Below are positions 7,152-15,723 of a DNA stretch of 27,210 nt, piece by piece. This stretch comes from Caryophanales bacterium UBA2450 (GTDB lineage: Bacteria > Bacillota_I > Bacilli_A > RFN20 > CAG-826), in the NCBI GenBank assembly GCA_002342545.1, contig DDQE01000056.1, forward strand, positions 1 to 27,210, given 5' to 3'. A program made the translations under genes and the position numbers. The first letter of the stretch is position 1. The number at the start of each line of letters is the position of its first letter. Below the pieces are notes generated by a model, which was not told the DNA's origin, searched no databases, and worked only from the letters and a program-made list of their open reading frames with translations.

Positions 7152-8058
7152 GAAAAGAGTTCTCAAATTTGTTAATAATTATGTCGCTATTATTTTAGGC
7201 ACTTTCTTACTTTCATTTGGTTCTGTTATTTTCTTAACTAAAGCAGAATTAGTCGCTGGTGGAGTTAGCGGTATCGCCATTATTATTCAACACTTTGTTG
7301 ACATTGCAATTTATGATTATTTAGTTGCTGGATTCACTGTTTTATTCTGGTTAATCGGTTTAATTTTCTTAGGTAAAGATTTTGCTTTAAAAACTGCATT
7401 ATCGTCTTTACTTTATATCGGTTTTACTTTCTTATTTAAAAGAGTGCAATTTTTTGATAGTTTAGCTCTTACATTTGCTGGTAAACAAGACGCTGGTAAT
7501 TTAATCCTTTGTGGTATTTTCGGTGGTGTCTTTATTGGTGGAGGTGTCGCTATTACCTTCTTAGGAGGAGGATCTAGTGGTGGAATTGATGTATTACAAT
7601 TATTGCTTTCGAAATATACAGGAATTAAAGAATCAGTTTCTGGCTTCTTAATCGATGGAATTATTATTCTTGTTGGTATGTTTTCAATGCAGTTATGGGT
7701 TCAATCATTATGTGGAATTTTGTCTAGTTTTGTAACTGCAGCATTAATTGAAATTGTTTATATTAAAAATCAAACTGCCTATCAAGTTGACATCATTTCT
7801 GATAAATGGGAAGAGATCTCAAGATACGCTCAAGATGAACTTGAAAGAGGTGCAACAATCATCCATGCTCAAGGTGGATATAAAGGCGAAGAACGCGTCA
7901 TTTTAAGAGTGGTATTTGACCGATTCCAATACGAAAAAATTAAGAAATATATTGCTTCTGTTGACCCTAAGGCTTTTGTCACTTATACGCAAACAAATGC
8001 CGTATTTGGAGAGGGTTTTAAAAAGCATACAAAAAAGAGCAAAAAAATAAAAAAATAG
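7144..8058 (+). CDS. YitT family membrane protein (DUF161 + DUF2179)
   Basis: A 304-residue integral membrane protein of the YitT family. Hydrophobic spans lie at about 14-34, 48-66, 76-90, 115-138 and 160-195, with the glycine-rich segment AITFLGGGSSGGIDVLQLLL typical of the family. The soluble C-terminal DUF2179 domain (about 215-295) carries GATIIHAQGGYKGEERVILR and ends near VTYTQTNAVFGEGF. The transported or sensed substrate is unknown for most members. The start overlaps the prfB stop by 8 bases and is preceded by AGGAGG at 9-base spacing. It is part of the secA-prfB-yitT-uvrB run. Confidence 0.9.
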   Translation: MDKKRVLKFVNNYVAIILGTFLLSFGSVIFLTKAELVAGGVSGIAIIIQHFVDIAIYDYLVAGFTVLFWLIGLIFLGKDFALKTALSSLLYIGFTFLFKRVQFFDSLALTFAGKQDAGNLILCGIFGGVFIGGGVAITFLGGGSSGGIDVLQLLLSKYTGIKESVSGFLIDGIIILVGMFSMQLWVQSLCGILSSFVTAALIEIVYIKNQTAYQVDIISDKWEEISRYAQDELERGATIIHAQGGYKGEERVILRVVFDRFQYEKIKKYIASVDPKAFVTYTQTNAVFGEGFKKHTKKSKKIKK

Positions 8059-8067
8059 GGGTTTTGC

Positions 8068-10059
8068 GTGAAAATTATCGACAATTCACATAAATTTGAA
8101 ATAGTTTCTAACTTTAAGCCTACCGGTGATCAGCCTGCTGCAATTGCTCAATTAGTGAAGGGCTTAAATGAAGGGAAGAAATTACAAGTATTACTTGGTG
8201 CTACTGGTACTGGTAAGACCTTTACTATGGCTAACATAATTCAGTCAGTTCAGCGTCCGGCATTAGTACTTGTGCATAATAAAACTTTAGCGGGTCAATT
8301 ATACTCTGAATTCAAAGAACTATTTCCACATAATCGAGTGGAATATTTTGTTTCTAACTTTGATTTTTATCAACCTGAAGCTTATATTCCTAAAAGCGAT
8401 ACTTATATTGATAAAAACGCAGTGATGAATGATGAAATTGAAATGCTTAGAACTAGCGCAATTAACTCTATCTTAGAAAGAAGAGATACAATTGTAGTGG
8501 CCTCTGTAGCTTCTATATATGGATTAACTGATCCAGATGAATATCGTCGCTTGGTTTTTGAAATTAGAGTAGGTGAAGAAATTAATAGAAATGAGTTCTA
8601 TAAATCACTCGTGGATGCTCAATATAAAAGAAATAATTTAGATACTCCCCCAGGTTCATTTAGAGTAAGAGGAGATATTATTGAAATAGTTCCTGCTAAT
8701 GCTGAAGATCATACAGTCATTCGTATCGATACTTTTGGAGATGAGATTGAAAAGATTTATGAAGTTGATTTATTAAGTGGAGAAATTAAACATTCATATC
8801 ATACTTATCCTATTTTTCCTGCTTATGACCATGCCTCCACTAGAGAAAGAATTAAAGAAGCCTGTATAACCATAAAAGAAGAATTAGCTAAGCGATTAGA
8901 ATTTTTTAGAGAAAACGGCAAGCTACTAGAAGCTGAAAGATTAGAAATGAGAACTAATCAAGATGTCGAGAACATGGAAGAATTTGGCATGTGTCCCGGA
9001 ATTGAAAACTATTCAAGACATATTGATAAAAGAAAACCAGGTCAAAGGCCATTCTGCTTATTAGATTATTTTCCAGAAGACTTTGTCTTATTTGTAGATG
9101 AGTCTCACGTTTCACTTCCTCAAATTAGAGGAATGTATAACGGTGATAGAAGTCGTAAAGAGACTCTTGTGGAATATGGTTTTAGACTTCCAAGTGCCTT
9201 AGATAATAGACCGCTTAATTTTGATGAATTTGAATCTTTAATTCCTCAAGTAATTTGCACTAGTGCGACTCCTGGAGATTATGAATTAAATAAAACAGAC
9301 GCTCCTATTGCGGAACAAATTATTAGACCTACGGGACTACTTGATCCACACATTGAAATTAGACCTACAAGAGGTCAAATTGATGACATTCTTTTTGAAA
9401 TTAAAAAGAGAACTGAACGAAATGAAAGAGTGATGTTAGTTACTTTAACTGTCAAAATGGCGGAAGACCTTACTCAATATTTAAAAGAAAGAGGTATCAA
9501 AGTCGTTTATTTACATCATGAAACTAAAACTCTAGAAAGAAGTGAGATTATTTATCAACTTCGTAAGGGAAAATATGATGTTTTAGTGGGTATTAATCTT
9601 CTTAGAGAAGGATTAGATATTCCTGAAGTTTCTTTAATTTCGATTTTAGACGCTGATAAAGAAGGATTTTTAAGAAGTACTAGAAGTTTAATTCAAGTTA
9701 TTGGAAGAGCCTCTCGTAACCAAAACGGATTAGTTATTATGTATGCTGATAATATGACTGATTCTATGAAAGCGGCGATCGATGAGACTAACCGTAGAAG
9801 AGCTATTCAGGAAAGCTATAATGAAGAAAACGGTATTATTCCAAGAACTATCGTTAAAGAAATTAGACCACCAATCCATAATAGCGATGATGAAATTTCT
9901 GAAATGATTAAATTAACTAAAAAAGGAAGTCGCAAAGAAATGGAATATCGAGTTAAAGAATTAGAAAAACAAATGCGAGAAGCTGCTAAAAATTATGATT
10001 TTGAAAGAGCGGCGGAACTTAGAGATATTATTTTAGAAATAAAGGCACAAATTCAATAA
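8068..10059 (+). CDS. uvrB: UvrABC excinuclease subunit B
   Basis: UvrB is the damage-verifying helicase-like subunit of nucleotide excision repair. It is loaded by UvrA and recruits UvrC. The protein has 663 residues. Walker A GATGTGKTFTMA is near 43-54, the DNA-clamping beta-hairpin region YQPEAYIPKSDTYIDKN near 96-112, and VDESHVSLPQIRGMYNGDR near 345-363. Helicase motifs include LLREGLDIPEVSLI and QVIGRASRNQNG. The C-terminal UVR coiled coil (YRVKELEKQMREAAKNYDFE and after) is the UvrC contact. The start is GTG at 8068 with AGGGG 6 bases upstream. The gap to the YitT gene is 9 bases, so it is probably co-transcribed. Confidence 0.97.
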   Translation: MKIIDNSHKFEIVSNFKPTGDQPAAIAQLVKGLNEGKKLQVLLGATGTGKTFTMANIIQSVQRPALVLVHNKTLAGQLYSEFKELFPHNRVEYFVSNFDFYQPEAYIPKSDTYIDKNAVMNDEIEMLRTSAINSILERRDTIVVASVASIYGLTDPDEYRRLVFEIRVGEEINRNEFYKSLVDAQYKRNNLDTPPGSFRVRGDIIEIVPANAEDHTVIRIDTFGDEIEKIYEVDLLSGEIKHSYHTYPIFPAYDHASTRERIKEACITIKEELAKRLEFFRENGKLLEAERLEMRTNQDVENMEEFGMCPGIENYSRHIDKRKPGQRPFCLLDYFPEDFVLFVDESHVSLPQIRGMYNGDRSRKETLVEYGFRLPSALDNRPLNFDEFESLIPQVICTSATPGDYELNKTDAPIAEQIIRPTGLLDPHIEIRPTRGQIDDILFEIKKRTERNERVMLVTLTVKMAEDLTQYLKERGIKVVYLHHETKTLERSEIIYQLRKGKYDVLVGINLLREGLDIPEVSLISILDADKEGFLRSTRSLIQVIGRASRNQNGLVIMYADNMTDSMKAAIDETNRRRAIQESYNEENGIIPRTIVKEIRPPIHNSDDEISEMIKLTKKGSRKEMEYRVKELEKQMREAAKNYDFERAAELRDIILEIKAQIQ

Positions 10060-10084
10060 TCCTTAAACTAGTCTAAAATAATAA

Positions 10085-10113
10085 TTGATAAATTAATTTA
10101 TTTTACTTAAAAT
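10085..10113 (+). promoter_or_regulatory. secG promoter
   Basis: TTGATA (10085-10090), a 17-base spacer and TAAAAT (10108-10113), with the predicted RNA start about 26 bases before the secG ATG and an AAAGGAG ribosome site between. Confidence 0.6.
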
Positions 10114-10145
10114 ATAACAGCGAAAAAGCAAAAGGAGAAAACAAT

Positions 10146-10382
10146 ATGTTAGCATGGTATGACTGGGTATTAATGGCAACTAGTGTAATCATTATTGTTT
10201 TATGTTTACTTCAAGGTGGTAAATCTGAAGGTGCTTCTGGAGCGATTACTGGTGGTGGACTTAACGTTTTTGTTAAGACTAAAGAAAGAGGTGCAGAAAA
10301 AGTTATCTCTATCCTCACCCTTATTATTGCCTCAATCTTCTTCTTAGTGGCAGTTATTATTAAAATTATTTACGCATCCTAA
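10146..10382 (+). CDS. secG: SecG preprotein translocase subunit
   Basis: A 78-residue protein with two membrane spans (about 5-22 and 52-75). They flank a Gly/Ser-rich cytoplasmic loop (LLQGGKSEGASGAITGGG) that is diagnostic for SecG. SecG aids SecA cycling at SecYE. AAAGGAG precedes the start by 8 bases; a terminator follows, so it is a single-gene unit with its own promoter. Confidence 0.93.
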   Translation: MLAWYDWVLMATSVIIIVLCLLQGGKSEGASGAITGGGLNVFVKTKERGAEKVISILTLIIASIFFLVAVIIKIIYAS

Positions 10383-10402
10383 CATAAGAGTTATATAAAA
10401 AG

Positions 10403-10428
10403 AATCAGCGGTTTCGCTGATTTTTTTG
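10403..10428 (+). terminator. Terminator after secG
   Basis: AATCAGCG (10403-10410), loop GTTT, CGCTGATT (10415-10422), then a T run to 10427. Confidence 0.9.
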
Positions 10429-10456
10429 TTGAATTGTTTATAAACAATACTATACT
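10429..10456 (+). promoter_or_regulatory. Promoter with an operator-like palindrome in its spacer
   Basis: TTGAAT (10429-10434), a 16-base spacer and TATACT (10451-10456). The perfect 16-base palindrome ATTGTTTATAAACAAT (10433-10448) fills the spacer, where a bound dimeric repressor or MerR-type regulator could act. Confidence 0.5.
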
Positions 10457-10483
10457 TATTTTGTTGAAAAAAGGAGTTTAACG

Positions 10484-10723
10484 ATGGACAACTATGTCAA
10501 ATGGATGGATGGTCATTCTAGATTAGTAAAAATTATCTTATGTATCTGGATCCTTGATATCACTTGGGCTGTTTATAGAATCGGTAGAGCCGCTAGCAAA
10601 CAAAACTGGCTTCACATGGTTCTCGGTATCCTTTGGGTTATCGCTGCTGGAACAGTCGGTTGGGTCTTAGATCTTGTTTGGATCATCCTCAATAACCGCA
10701 TCTTCTGGTTCAAAGAAGACTAA
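10484..10723 (+). CDS. Small two-span membrane protein of unknown function
   Basis: A 79-residue, Trp-rich protein (at least nine Trp). Two hydrophobic segments (about 15-31 and 44-69) are separated by the basic stretch RIGRAASKQN. AAAGGAG precedes the ATG and there is a dedicated promoter and terminator, so the gene is well supported. I do not recognise the family. It resembles short membrane proteins of low-GC bacteria without a clear role. The palindrome in its promoter suggests regulated expression. Confidence 0.8.
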   Translation: MDNYVKWMDGHSRLVKIILCIWILDITWAVYRIGRAASKQNWLHMVLGILWVIAAGTVGWVLDLVWIILNNRIFWFKED

Positions 10724-10735
10724 TAAAATTTGAAT

Positions 10736-10757
10736 AGGCCTTCGGGCCTTTTCTTTT
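10736..10757 (+). terminator. Terminator with TTCG loop
   Basis: AGGCC (10736-10740), TTCG, GGCCT (10745-10749), then a T-rich tail. Confidence 0.85.
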
Positions 10758-10759
10758 TA

Positions 10760-10788
10760 TTGATAATATCTATTAAAATAGATAAAAT
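10760..10788 (+). promoter_or_regulatory. Hydrogenase promoter, leaderless type
   Basis: TTGATA (10760-10765), exactly 17 bases, TAAAAT (10783-10788). Only nine bases (10789-10797) separate the -10 from ATG 10798, so the RNA would begin at or within a few bases of the start codon. Confidence 0.7.
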
Positions 10789-10797
10789 ACTATTACT

Positions 10798-12228
10798 ATG
10801 AATCCTATTTTTGACACTAGAGTACAAGAACTCAAATACAAAGTATTAAAAGAAATCGCTAAATCATATTTTAATGGCACATTATTAGAAGATTATAATT
10901 CTATTCCTACTAAAATTGTTCCTGGCCCAAAACCAACAATGCGTTGTTGCATTTATAAAGAAAGGGCAATTGTTTTAGAAAGAATGAAACTTGCTTTAGG
11001 TGGTTCTAAAGAAATCGATAATGTCATTGAAGTTATTAAAGTAGCGTGTGATGAATGTCCTTTAGGTGGATATGAAGTCACTAATAGATGTAGAGGCTGT
11101 ATTGCTCATAGATGTCAAAAAGCATGTCATAAAGATGCGATTAGCTTTGATGAAGTTAGTCATGCCGCTCGTATTAATAAAGATAAGTGTATTAACTGTG
11201 GAATGTGCGCGAAAGCATGTCAATATAACGCTATTCAAAACTACTTAAGACCATGTGAACAAGCTTGTAAAGTTAAGGCTATTAGTATGGGCAGTGATAA
11301 CGCTGCGCAAATTGATGATGAAAAGTGCGTTCAATGTGGAGCCTGTGTTTATCAATGTCCTTTTGGAGCAATTGTTGATAAATCTTATATTAAAGAAGCT
11401 ATTGATATTCTTAAAGAAGGAGATCACGGCAAGAAATATCCAGTAGTAGCGATTGTTGCCCCTAGTATCGCAACACAATTTAAATATGCTACTCTAGGTC
11501 AAATTGCTAGTGCAATGCATGAACTTGGATTTAGTGAAATTGTGGAAGCTGCTTTAGGAGCAGATATGGTCGCTTATAACGAAGCTAAAGAATTATCAGA
11601 AAAAGGATTCTTAACTTCAAGTTGCTGTCCAACATTTGTTTCTTTTATAAAAAAGAACTTCCCAACTTTAGCAGAACATATTTCTTCTAATTTATCGCCA
11701 ATGGCGAGTATCGCTAAATGGATTAAAGAACATTATCCAACTGCTAAAATTATGTTTATCGGTCCTTGTATTTCTAAAAAACAAGAAATCAAATTAGAAT
11801 CCGTTAAACCTTATGTTGATATCACTTTAACTTTTGAAGAACTTCAAGCTTTAATCGACGCTAAAGAAATAGATGCTTCTAAATTAGAAGAATCACCATT
11901 TGATAATGCATCTTATTTTGGAAGAATATTTGCTAGAAGTAGAGGTATCTCTGACGCTGTTAGACAAGCTCTTAAAGAGCGAGAAATTGATTTTGATTAT
12001 AAGCCACTTGCGGTTGATGGACTTGATAATATCCGACTAGCCTTATTAAAAGTTAAAGCCGGTAATAGAGAAAATAACTTTATTGAAGGTATGGCTTGTT
12101 CAGGTGGATGTATTGGTGGACCTTGCTGCTTGACTCACGAAGTTAGAGATAAAGCAGATGTTGATAAATACGGTATGGAAGCAAATAGCCAAACCATTAC
12201 CGATTCATTAGAAAAACTTAATCGTTAG
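10798..12228 (+). CDS. hydA: [FeFe] hydrogenase, group B type, monomeric
   Basis: A 476-residue iron hydrogenase that couples ferredoxin oxidation to H2 formation, or the reverse, in the cytoplasm. The H-cluster motifs are TSSCCP (273-278, with the proton-relay Cys next to the ligand Cys), GPCISKK (322-328) and MACSGGCIGGPCCL (432-445). The last form, with SGGC and GGPC in place of PGGCxxGGG, matches the group B/B3 class. Two ferredoxin-type [4Fe-4S] motifs lie at 131-141 (CINCGMCAKAC) and 177-187. An extra Cys cluster at 84-110 (CDECP, CRGC, CQKAC) may bind more clusters. No ribosome site precedes the ATG; the promoter indicates a leaderless message. Maturases HydE, HydF and HydG are not in the window. 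The gene stands alone between terminators. Confidence 0.92.
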   Translation: MNPIFDTRVQELKYKVLKEIAKSYFNGTLLEDYNSIPTKIVPGPKPTMRCCIYKERAIVLERMKLALGGSKEIDNVIEVIKVACDECPLGGYEVTNRCRGCIAHRCQKACHKDAISFDEVSHAARINKDKCINCGMCAKACQYNAIQNYLRPCEQACKVKAISMGSDNAAQIDDEKCVQCGACVYQCPFGAIVDKSYIKEAIDILKEGDHGKKYPVVAIVAPSIATQFKYATLGQIASAMHELGFSEIVEAALGADMVAYNEAKELSEKGFLTSSCCPTFVSFIKKNFPTLAEHISSNLSPMASIAKWIKEHYPTAKIMFIGPCISKKQEIKLESVKPYVDITLTFEELQALIDAKEIDASKLEESPFDNASYFGRIFARSRGISDAVRQALKEREIDFDYKPLAVDGLDNIRLALLKVKAGNRENNFIEGMACSGGCIGGPCCLTHEVRDKADVDKYGMEANSQTITDSLEKLNR

Positions 12229-12232
12229 TTAT

Positions 12233-12270
12233 AAAAAAGAGAGGTTAGTTCTCACTAGCCTCTTTTTCTT
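12233..12270. terminator. Bidirectional terminator between hydrogenase and rmuC
   Basis: GAGGTTAG (12241-12248) pairs with CTAGCCTC (12255-12262), with one G-T pair, flanked by an A run on the left and a T run on the right. It serves both converging genes and overlaps the rmuC stop codon. Confidence 0.8.
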
Positions 12271-13441
12271 CGATCTCTTCGATGTCGCTATTCGTGGATA
12301 TCGCATCAAATTTATTGGTGATTCGACTTACTCTAGAATCTAACTTTTCTCTAGTTTTAGTAGCGGTATCAAGTTGTCTAGATAACTGTGTCCACTCATT
12401 TGAGAATAAAGTAAATTGCTTACCTAACGCATCTAATTGTTTGGATATTTCCTTGACATTTTTAGCGCGTTCCGCCTCAATTCTTACCATATTAATGGTA
12501 ACTAAGATAGCAGGAAGCGTACTAGGAGAAGTGAGAATCACTCTTTTTTCTCTAGCATAATCAACAACATCTAATAGTTCTTGATGGATATAAGCAAACA
12601 CTCCATCATTAGGAATAAACATTAATGCTTCAGGAGCAGTTTTTCCTTCGATAATATATTTATCTTTAATAACTGTAATATGTTTTTTAACTGCGCCAGC
12701 GAATAAGCGTTTATGTTCTTCTTTATTTATTTCGTCTTCTTCCTTCATTAATCTTTCATAATCTTGGAATGGGAATTTTGAATCAATACAAATCATTTTA
12801 TTTGGTTCAGGCATAAAGACAACAGCGTCCGCTCTAACATCGTCCCCATCCTTAACTTTTTTAATAGTGTATTGTTCTTGATAGCAGCCAACTGTATCAC
12901 CAAAGACATTATGAAGGACCATATTGAGTTGATATTCCCCATACGCACCTCGAGTTTGATTGCCTTCCATAATGCTTCTTAAAGAAACAACATCTTTAGA
13001 TAAGGATTCCATGTTCTTTTGAGCTTCATCAATAACCTTAAGTCTTTCTCTAACTTGGGCCATAGTTTCACTAGTACCTTGAAAACCTTCTTTTAATTTA
13101 TCTTCAACTTTTTGATTAATCTCTTTCATCTTCTCTCCAAGTTGGAGGTTGATTGATTCAAAACGTTTAGTCATGGTTTCGATGATATTGGTTTGGAATC
13201 TTTCTAACTTTTGATTATTGGTTTCATTTACTTGAACCATTTCCTTAGCTAAAGATGCCTCAATATCTTTTTTAAGAATAACTTCTAAAGACTTAATTTG
13301 TTCAGATAACATTCCTATTTCTTTATCTATAACCCCACTTTCTATTGAAGCAGGTTTTTTAGATAATTTAATAACTAGGACAGTTAAAATAACTAGTCCA
13401 ACAAAAACTACAATTAATATCGCTAATAAGGCATAAATCAT
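12245..13441 (-). CDS. rmuC: RmuC family DNA recombination/repair protein
   Basis: A 398-residue protein with an N-terminal membrane anchor (about 3-27), a long coiled-coil stretch (about 35-150) and the RmuC nuclease-like domain (about 165-365). The domain contains RGAYGEYQLNMVLHNVFG, ADAVVFMP, MICIDSKFPFQDYERL and ALMFIPNDGVFAYIHQEL. RmuC limits DNA inversions and is predicted to be a PD-(D/E)XK enzyme; the biochemical role is not settled. The C-terminal tail is acidic (DIEEIEEKEASEN). The start has GGGGGA upstream. It lies 12 bases after the aminopeptidase gene, so the two are probably one transcript. Confidence 0.93.
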   Translation of the reverse strand: MIYALLAILIVVFVGLVILTVLVIKLSKKPASIESGVIDKEIGMLSEQIKSLEVILKKDIEASLAKEMVQVNETNNQKLERFQTNIIETMTKRFESINLQLGEKMKEINQKVEDKLKEGFQGTSETMAQVRERLKVIDEAQKNMESLSKDVVSLRSIMEGNQTRGAYGEYQLNMVLHNVFGDTVGCYQEQYTIKKVKDGDDVRADAVVFMPEPNKMICIDSKFPFQDYERLMKEEDEINKEEHKRLFAGAVKKHITVIKDKYIIEGKTAPEALMFIPNDGVFAYIHQELLDVVDYAREKRVILTSPSTLPAILVTINMVRIEAERAKNVKEISKQLDALGKQFTLFSNEWTQLSRQLDTATKTREKLDSRVSRITNKFDAISTNSDIEEIEEKEASEN

Positions 13442-13453
13442 TGCAAATCCCCC

Positions 13454-14677
13454 TTAAATTGCCCAGTTTCCATTTTTAAAGATAGTGGTTTTCTTGCCGT
13501 TAAATGAAGTACCAACAATCTCTAAGTCTTTCGTTCCAATCATAAAGTCAACGTGAATCATTGAATCGTTTAATCCTCTAGCTCTAGCTTCTTCATTTGA
13601 TATAGATGCTCCTTCTGGAAAGAGTTCTTTAAAGCCTTGACCAAGGGCTAAGTGGCAGGCTGCGTTTTCATCAAATAATGTTTCATAGAATAAGATTTTT
13701 GAATTTTGTATTGGAGAATCATATGGTACTAAAGCGACTTCACCAAGCATATGGCTACCTTCATCGGTATTAACCATTTGTTCTAATAATTTTTGATTCT
13801 TTTTAGCGCCTACTTTACTGACCTTTCCATTTTCAAATTTCACCCAGAACTCATCAATGATCTGTCCGTTATAACTAAGTGGCTTACTTGAATAGACAAT
13901 ACCTTCAATCGATCCAGCTTTAGGAGAAGTAAAAACTTCTTCACTAGGAATATTAGGATTATAAGATAAACCTTTATCAGTAAATTCAACCCCGCCACCC
14001 CATAAAACATTTTTCATGAGTTCAACTTTAAAGTCAGTTCCATTAGATGCTTTATATTCTAAATATTGAAGATCTAAGGTTGCTAACTCTTTTCTATGCT
14101 TCATTAATTCTTCATTATGTTTATCCCAGTTATCAATAGCGTGTCCATCTACTCTAGAACAAGATAGAATCGATTCCCAAAGAGCTTCAATTGCTTCCTC
14201 TCCTTTTAATTTAGGGAAGACTTTCTCTGCCCATGCTTTAGAAGGAACAGCGGCGATACACCATTTGTATTTGCCATCCATCTCGTCTCTATATGGTTTG
14301 ACTTTCTTTCTAAAAGCAAAAGTAACCTTAGTTAATTTAGATTGTGAAATACTTTTAAAAGCGTCTGGATCATCAGAAATAATATGGAGCATACTTGGAT
14401 TATGTTTCACCATATATTTATATTCTGCAATTGTGTAGTTAGGAACTTTGCTTAAAGTTGATGTTGAAGCATATTTATAGCCAATCTTAGAAATTTCATC
14501 ATCTGAAAATCTAACTCTTACTTTTTTTGCCCCTGCTTTATATAATTCTTCAACTACTAAACGGACAAATTCCATTTGATGAGTTTGACAGTTAACCCAG
14601 ACTTCTTCTCCTTTTTGGACATTAATGCCTCTTTTTGCTAAAAGTTCGGCGTATTCTTGTAATCTTTCTAATTTCAT
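13454..14677 (-). CDS. M29 family aminopeptidase (AmpS/AmpT type)
   Basis: A cytoplasmic metallo-aminopeptidase of family M29, 407 residues from the chosen start, that trims N-terminal residues from peptides. Family signatures are LQEYAELLAKRGINVQKGEEV at the N-terminus, NIPSEEVFTSP in the middle, and the metal-site region LGEVALVP, LFDENAACHLALGQGF and MIHVDFMIGT near the C-terminus (Glu, His and Asp ligands). The start MKLERLQEY is chosen because AGAGGAA lies just upstream; a longer open frame reaching 14785 would run into the divergent promoter region and has a hydrophobic, unrelated N-terminus. It is followed by rmuC. Confidence 0.93.
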   Translation of the reverse strand: MKLERLQEYAELLAKRGINVQKGEEVWVNCQTHQMEFVRLVVEELYKAGAKKVRVRFSDDEISKIGYKYASTSTLSKVPNYTIAEYKYMVKHNPSMLHIISDDPDAFKSISQSKLTKVTFAFRKKVKPYRDEMDGKYKWCIAAVPSKAWAEKVFPKLKGEEAIEALWESILSCSRVDGHAIDNWDKHNEELMKHRKELATLDLQYLEYKASNGTDFKVELMKNVLWGGGVEFTDKGLSYNPNIPSEEVFTSPKAGSIEGIVYSSKPLSYNGQIIDEFWVKFENGKVSKVGAKKNQKLLEQMVNTDEGSHMLGEVALVPYDSPIQNSKILFYETLFDENAACHLALGQGFKELFPEGASISNEEARARGLNDSMIHVDFMIGTKDLEIVGTSFNGKKTTIFKNGNWAI

Positions 14678-14764
14678 AATAAATTCCTCTTGTTTATCTT
14701 TCTTATTGTAAATCTTTTTAAAAAAAGAAAAAATAATAAGGTAGTTAAAAGAGGCAAAAATATT

Positions 14765-15325
14765 ATGAAAACATTTAAAGAACAAAAATGGATGATTATC
14801 GTTTATGGAGTAATCCTATTTGCAATTGGTCTAGTTGACCTTATTTTAAGTATTGTGGATTTAGGTTCTGCAATTAAGATTGTCAGTTACTGTATTGCTG
14901 GCGGACTTTTTGTTATTGGCCTACTTCATATCGTTGCTAACTTAATTAAAGACACAAAATCATTTTTTAAAGGTGCTTTAGCATTAGGCTGTATTGCTAT
15001 TGCCTTAGGCGTGGTATTTATTGTCTATCCTTTAATGCTTGGTGATTTCTTTATTATTTTCTCGGCCGCATTCGTTATTGCAATTAGTGTAGTCTTTCTT
15101 GTTAAAGGATTTATTGGCATTAAATTCAAATATAAAAAGAGTTGGATCTTCTTATATTTCTTATTAGCGACAATCGGAATTACTTTAAGTATCCTTGCCT
15201 TTGTCTATGAAGGCTCTTCTACAGTCACTCAAATTGTTTATATCACTATGGGCGCCATCGGTGTTGCGGTTGGAGTTGCCGCTATGGTGTACGGCATTAA
15301 ATTACTTAACAAAAAAGCTGAATGA
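14765..15325 (+). CDS. DUF308/HdeD-like multi-span membrane protein
   Basis: A 186-residue protein with about six hydrophobic segments (about 10-30, 35-58, 70-88, 93-115, 126-146, 154-177) and short polar loops, like the DUF308/HdeD family. In enterobacteria HdeD is linked to acid resistance, but that role cannot be transferred here. The start at 14765 follows GAGG at 14751-14754; an upstream in-frame ATG at 14690 is inside the divergent promoter region. Upstream, TTGTAA, 17 bases and AAAAAT form a possible promoter. Confidence 0.75.
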   Translation: MKTFKEQKWMIIVYGVILFAIGLVDLILSIVDLGSAIKIVSYCIAGGLFVIGLLHIVANLIKDTKSFFKGALALGCIAIALGVVFIVYPLMLGDFFIIFSAAFVIAISVVFLVKGFIGIKFKYKKSWIFLYFLLATIGITLSILAFVYEGSSTVTQIVYITMGAIGVAVGVAAMVYGIKLLNKKAE

Positions 15326-15345
15326 AAAGATATTAGCGAACATGA

Positions 15346-15376
15346 AAAAGACGCGGGAAGCCGCGTCTTTTATATT
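15346..15376. terminator. Bidirectional terminator
   Basis: AAAAGACGCGG (15346-15356), loop GAAG, CCGCGTCTTTT (15361-15371): a perfect 11-bp stem with A and T flanks, shared by the converging HdeD-like gene and the hypA operon. Confidence 0.92.
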
Positions 15377-15378
15377 AC

Positions 15379-15723
15379 CTAGATAACTTTAATGTCCTTT
15401 ATTGAAACATCTTTTCCAGTAATTAGATAAGTCTTACCAGAATGACAATATGGACATTCTTTACCGAATTCGGTCGTGGAGTAAGTTTTGCCACAATCTT
15501 CGCAATATGTAATACCTTTGATAGTAACAAAGTTGAGTTTACATTCCTTCATGTATTTGGTCTTTTTTATTGACCAGTTAAATGCATCAACGAAATATTC
15601 TTTTACTACTCCAGAAACTTCACCAACTTCTAGAGTAAGTTCGACAACTTTATTAACTTTATTTTCTTCGGCAATTTGTTCGATTTGTTTAATGACGTGA
15701 ACAACGATACCTAACTCATGCAT
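15379..15723 (-). CDS. hypA: HypA, nickel metallochaperone for hydrogenase maturation
   Basis: A 114-residue protein with the N-terminal nickel-binding Met-His-Glu (MHELGIV), the conserved Glu-rich strand VVELTLEVGEVSGV, and a zinc site from CEDC (74-77) and CPYC (91-94). HypA delivers nickel to [NiFe] hydrogenase with HypB. It starts inside the end of the upstream 965-aa gene (8-base overlap), so it is the third gene of hypB - oxidoreductase - hypA. No [NiFe] hydrogenase subunit is in the window. Confidence 0.93.
   Translation of the reverse strand: MHELGIVVHVIKQIEQIAEENKVNKVVELTLEVGEVSGVVKEYFVDAFNWSIKKTKYMKECKLNFVTIKGITYCEDCGKTYSTTEFGKECPYCHSGKTYLITGKDVSIKDIKVI

Noticed and set aside
11245..11478. 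Overlapping open frames on both strands inside the hydrogenase gene
   Set aside because: They lie within the ferredoxin domains of a well-supported gene and show no independent signals.
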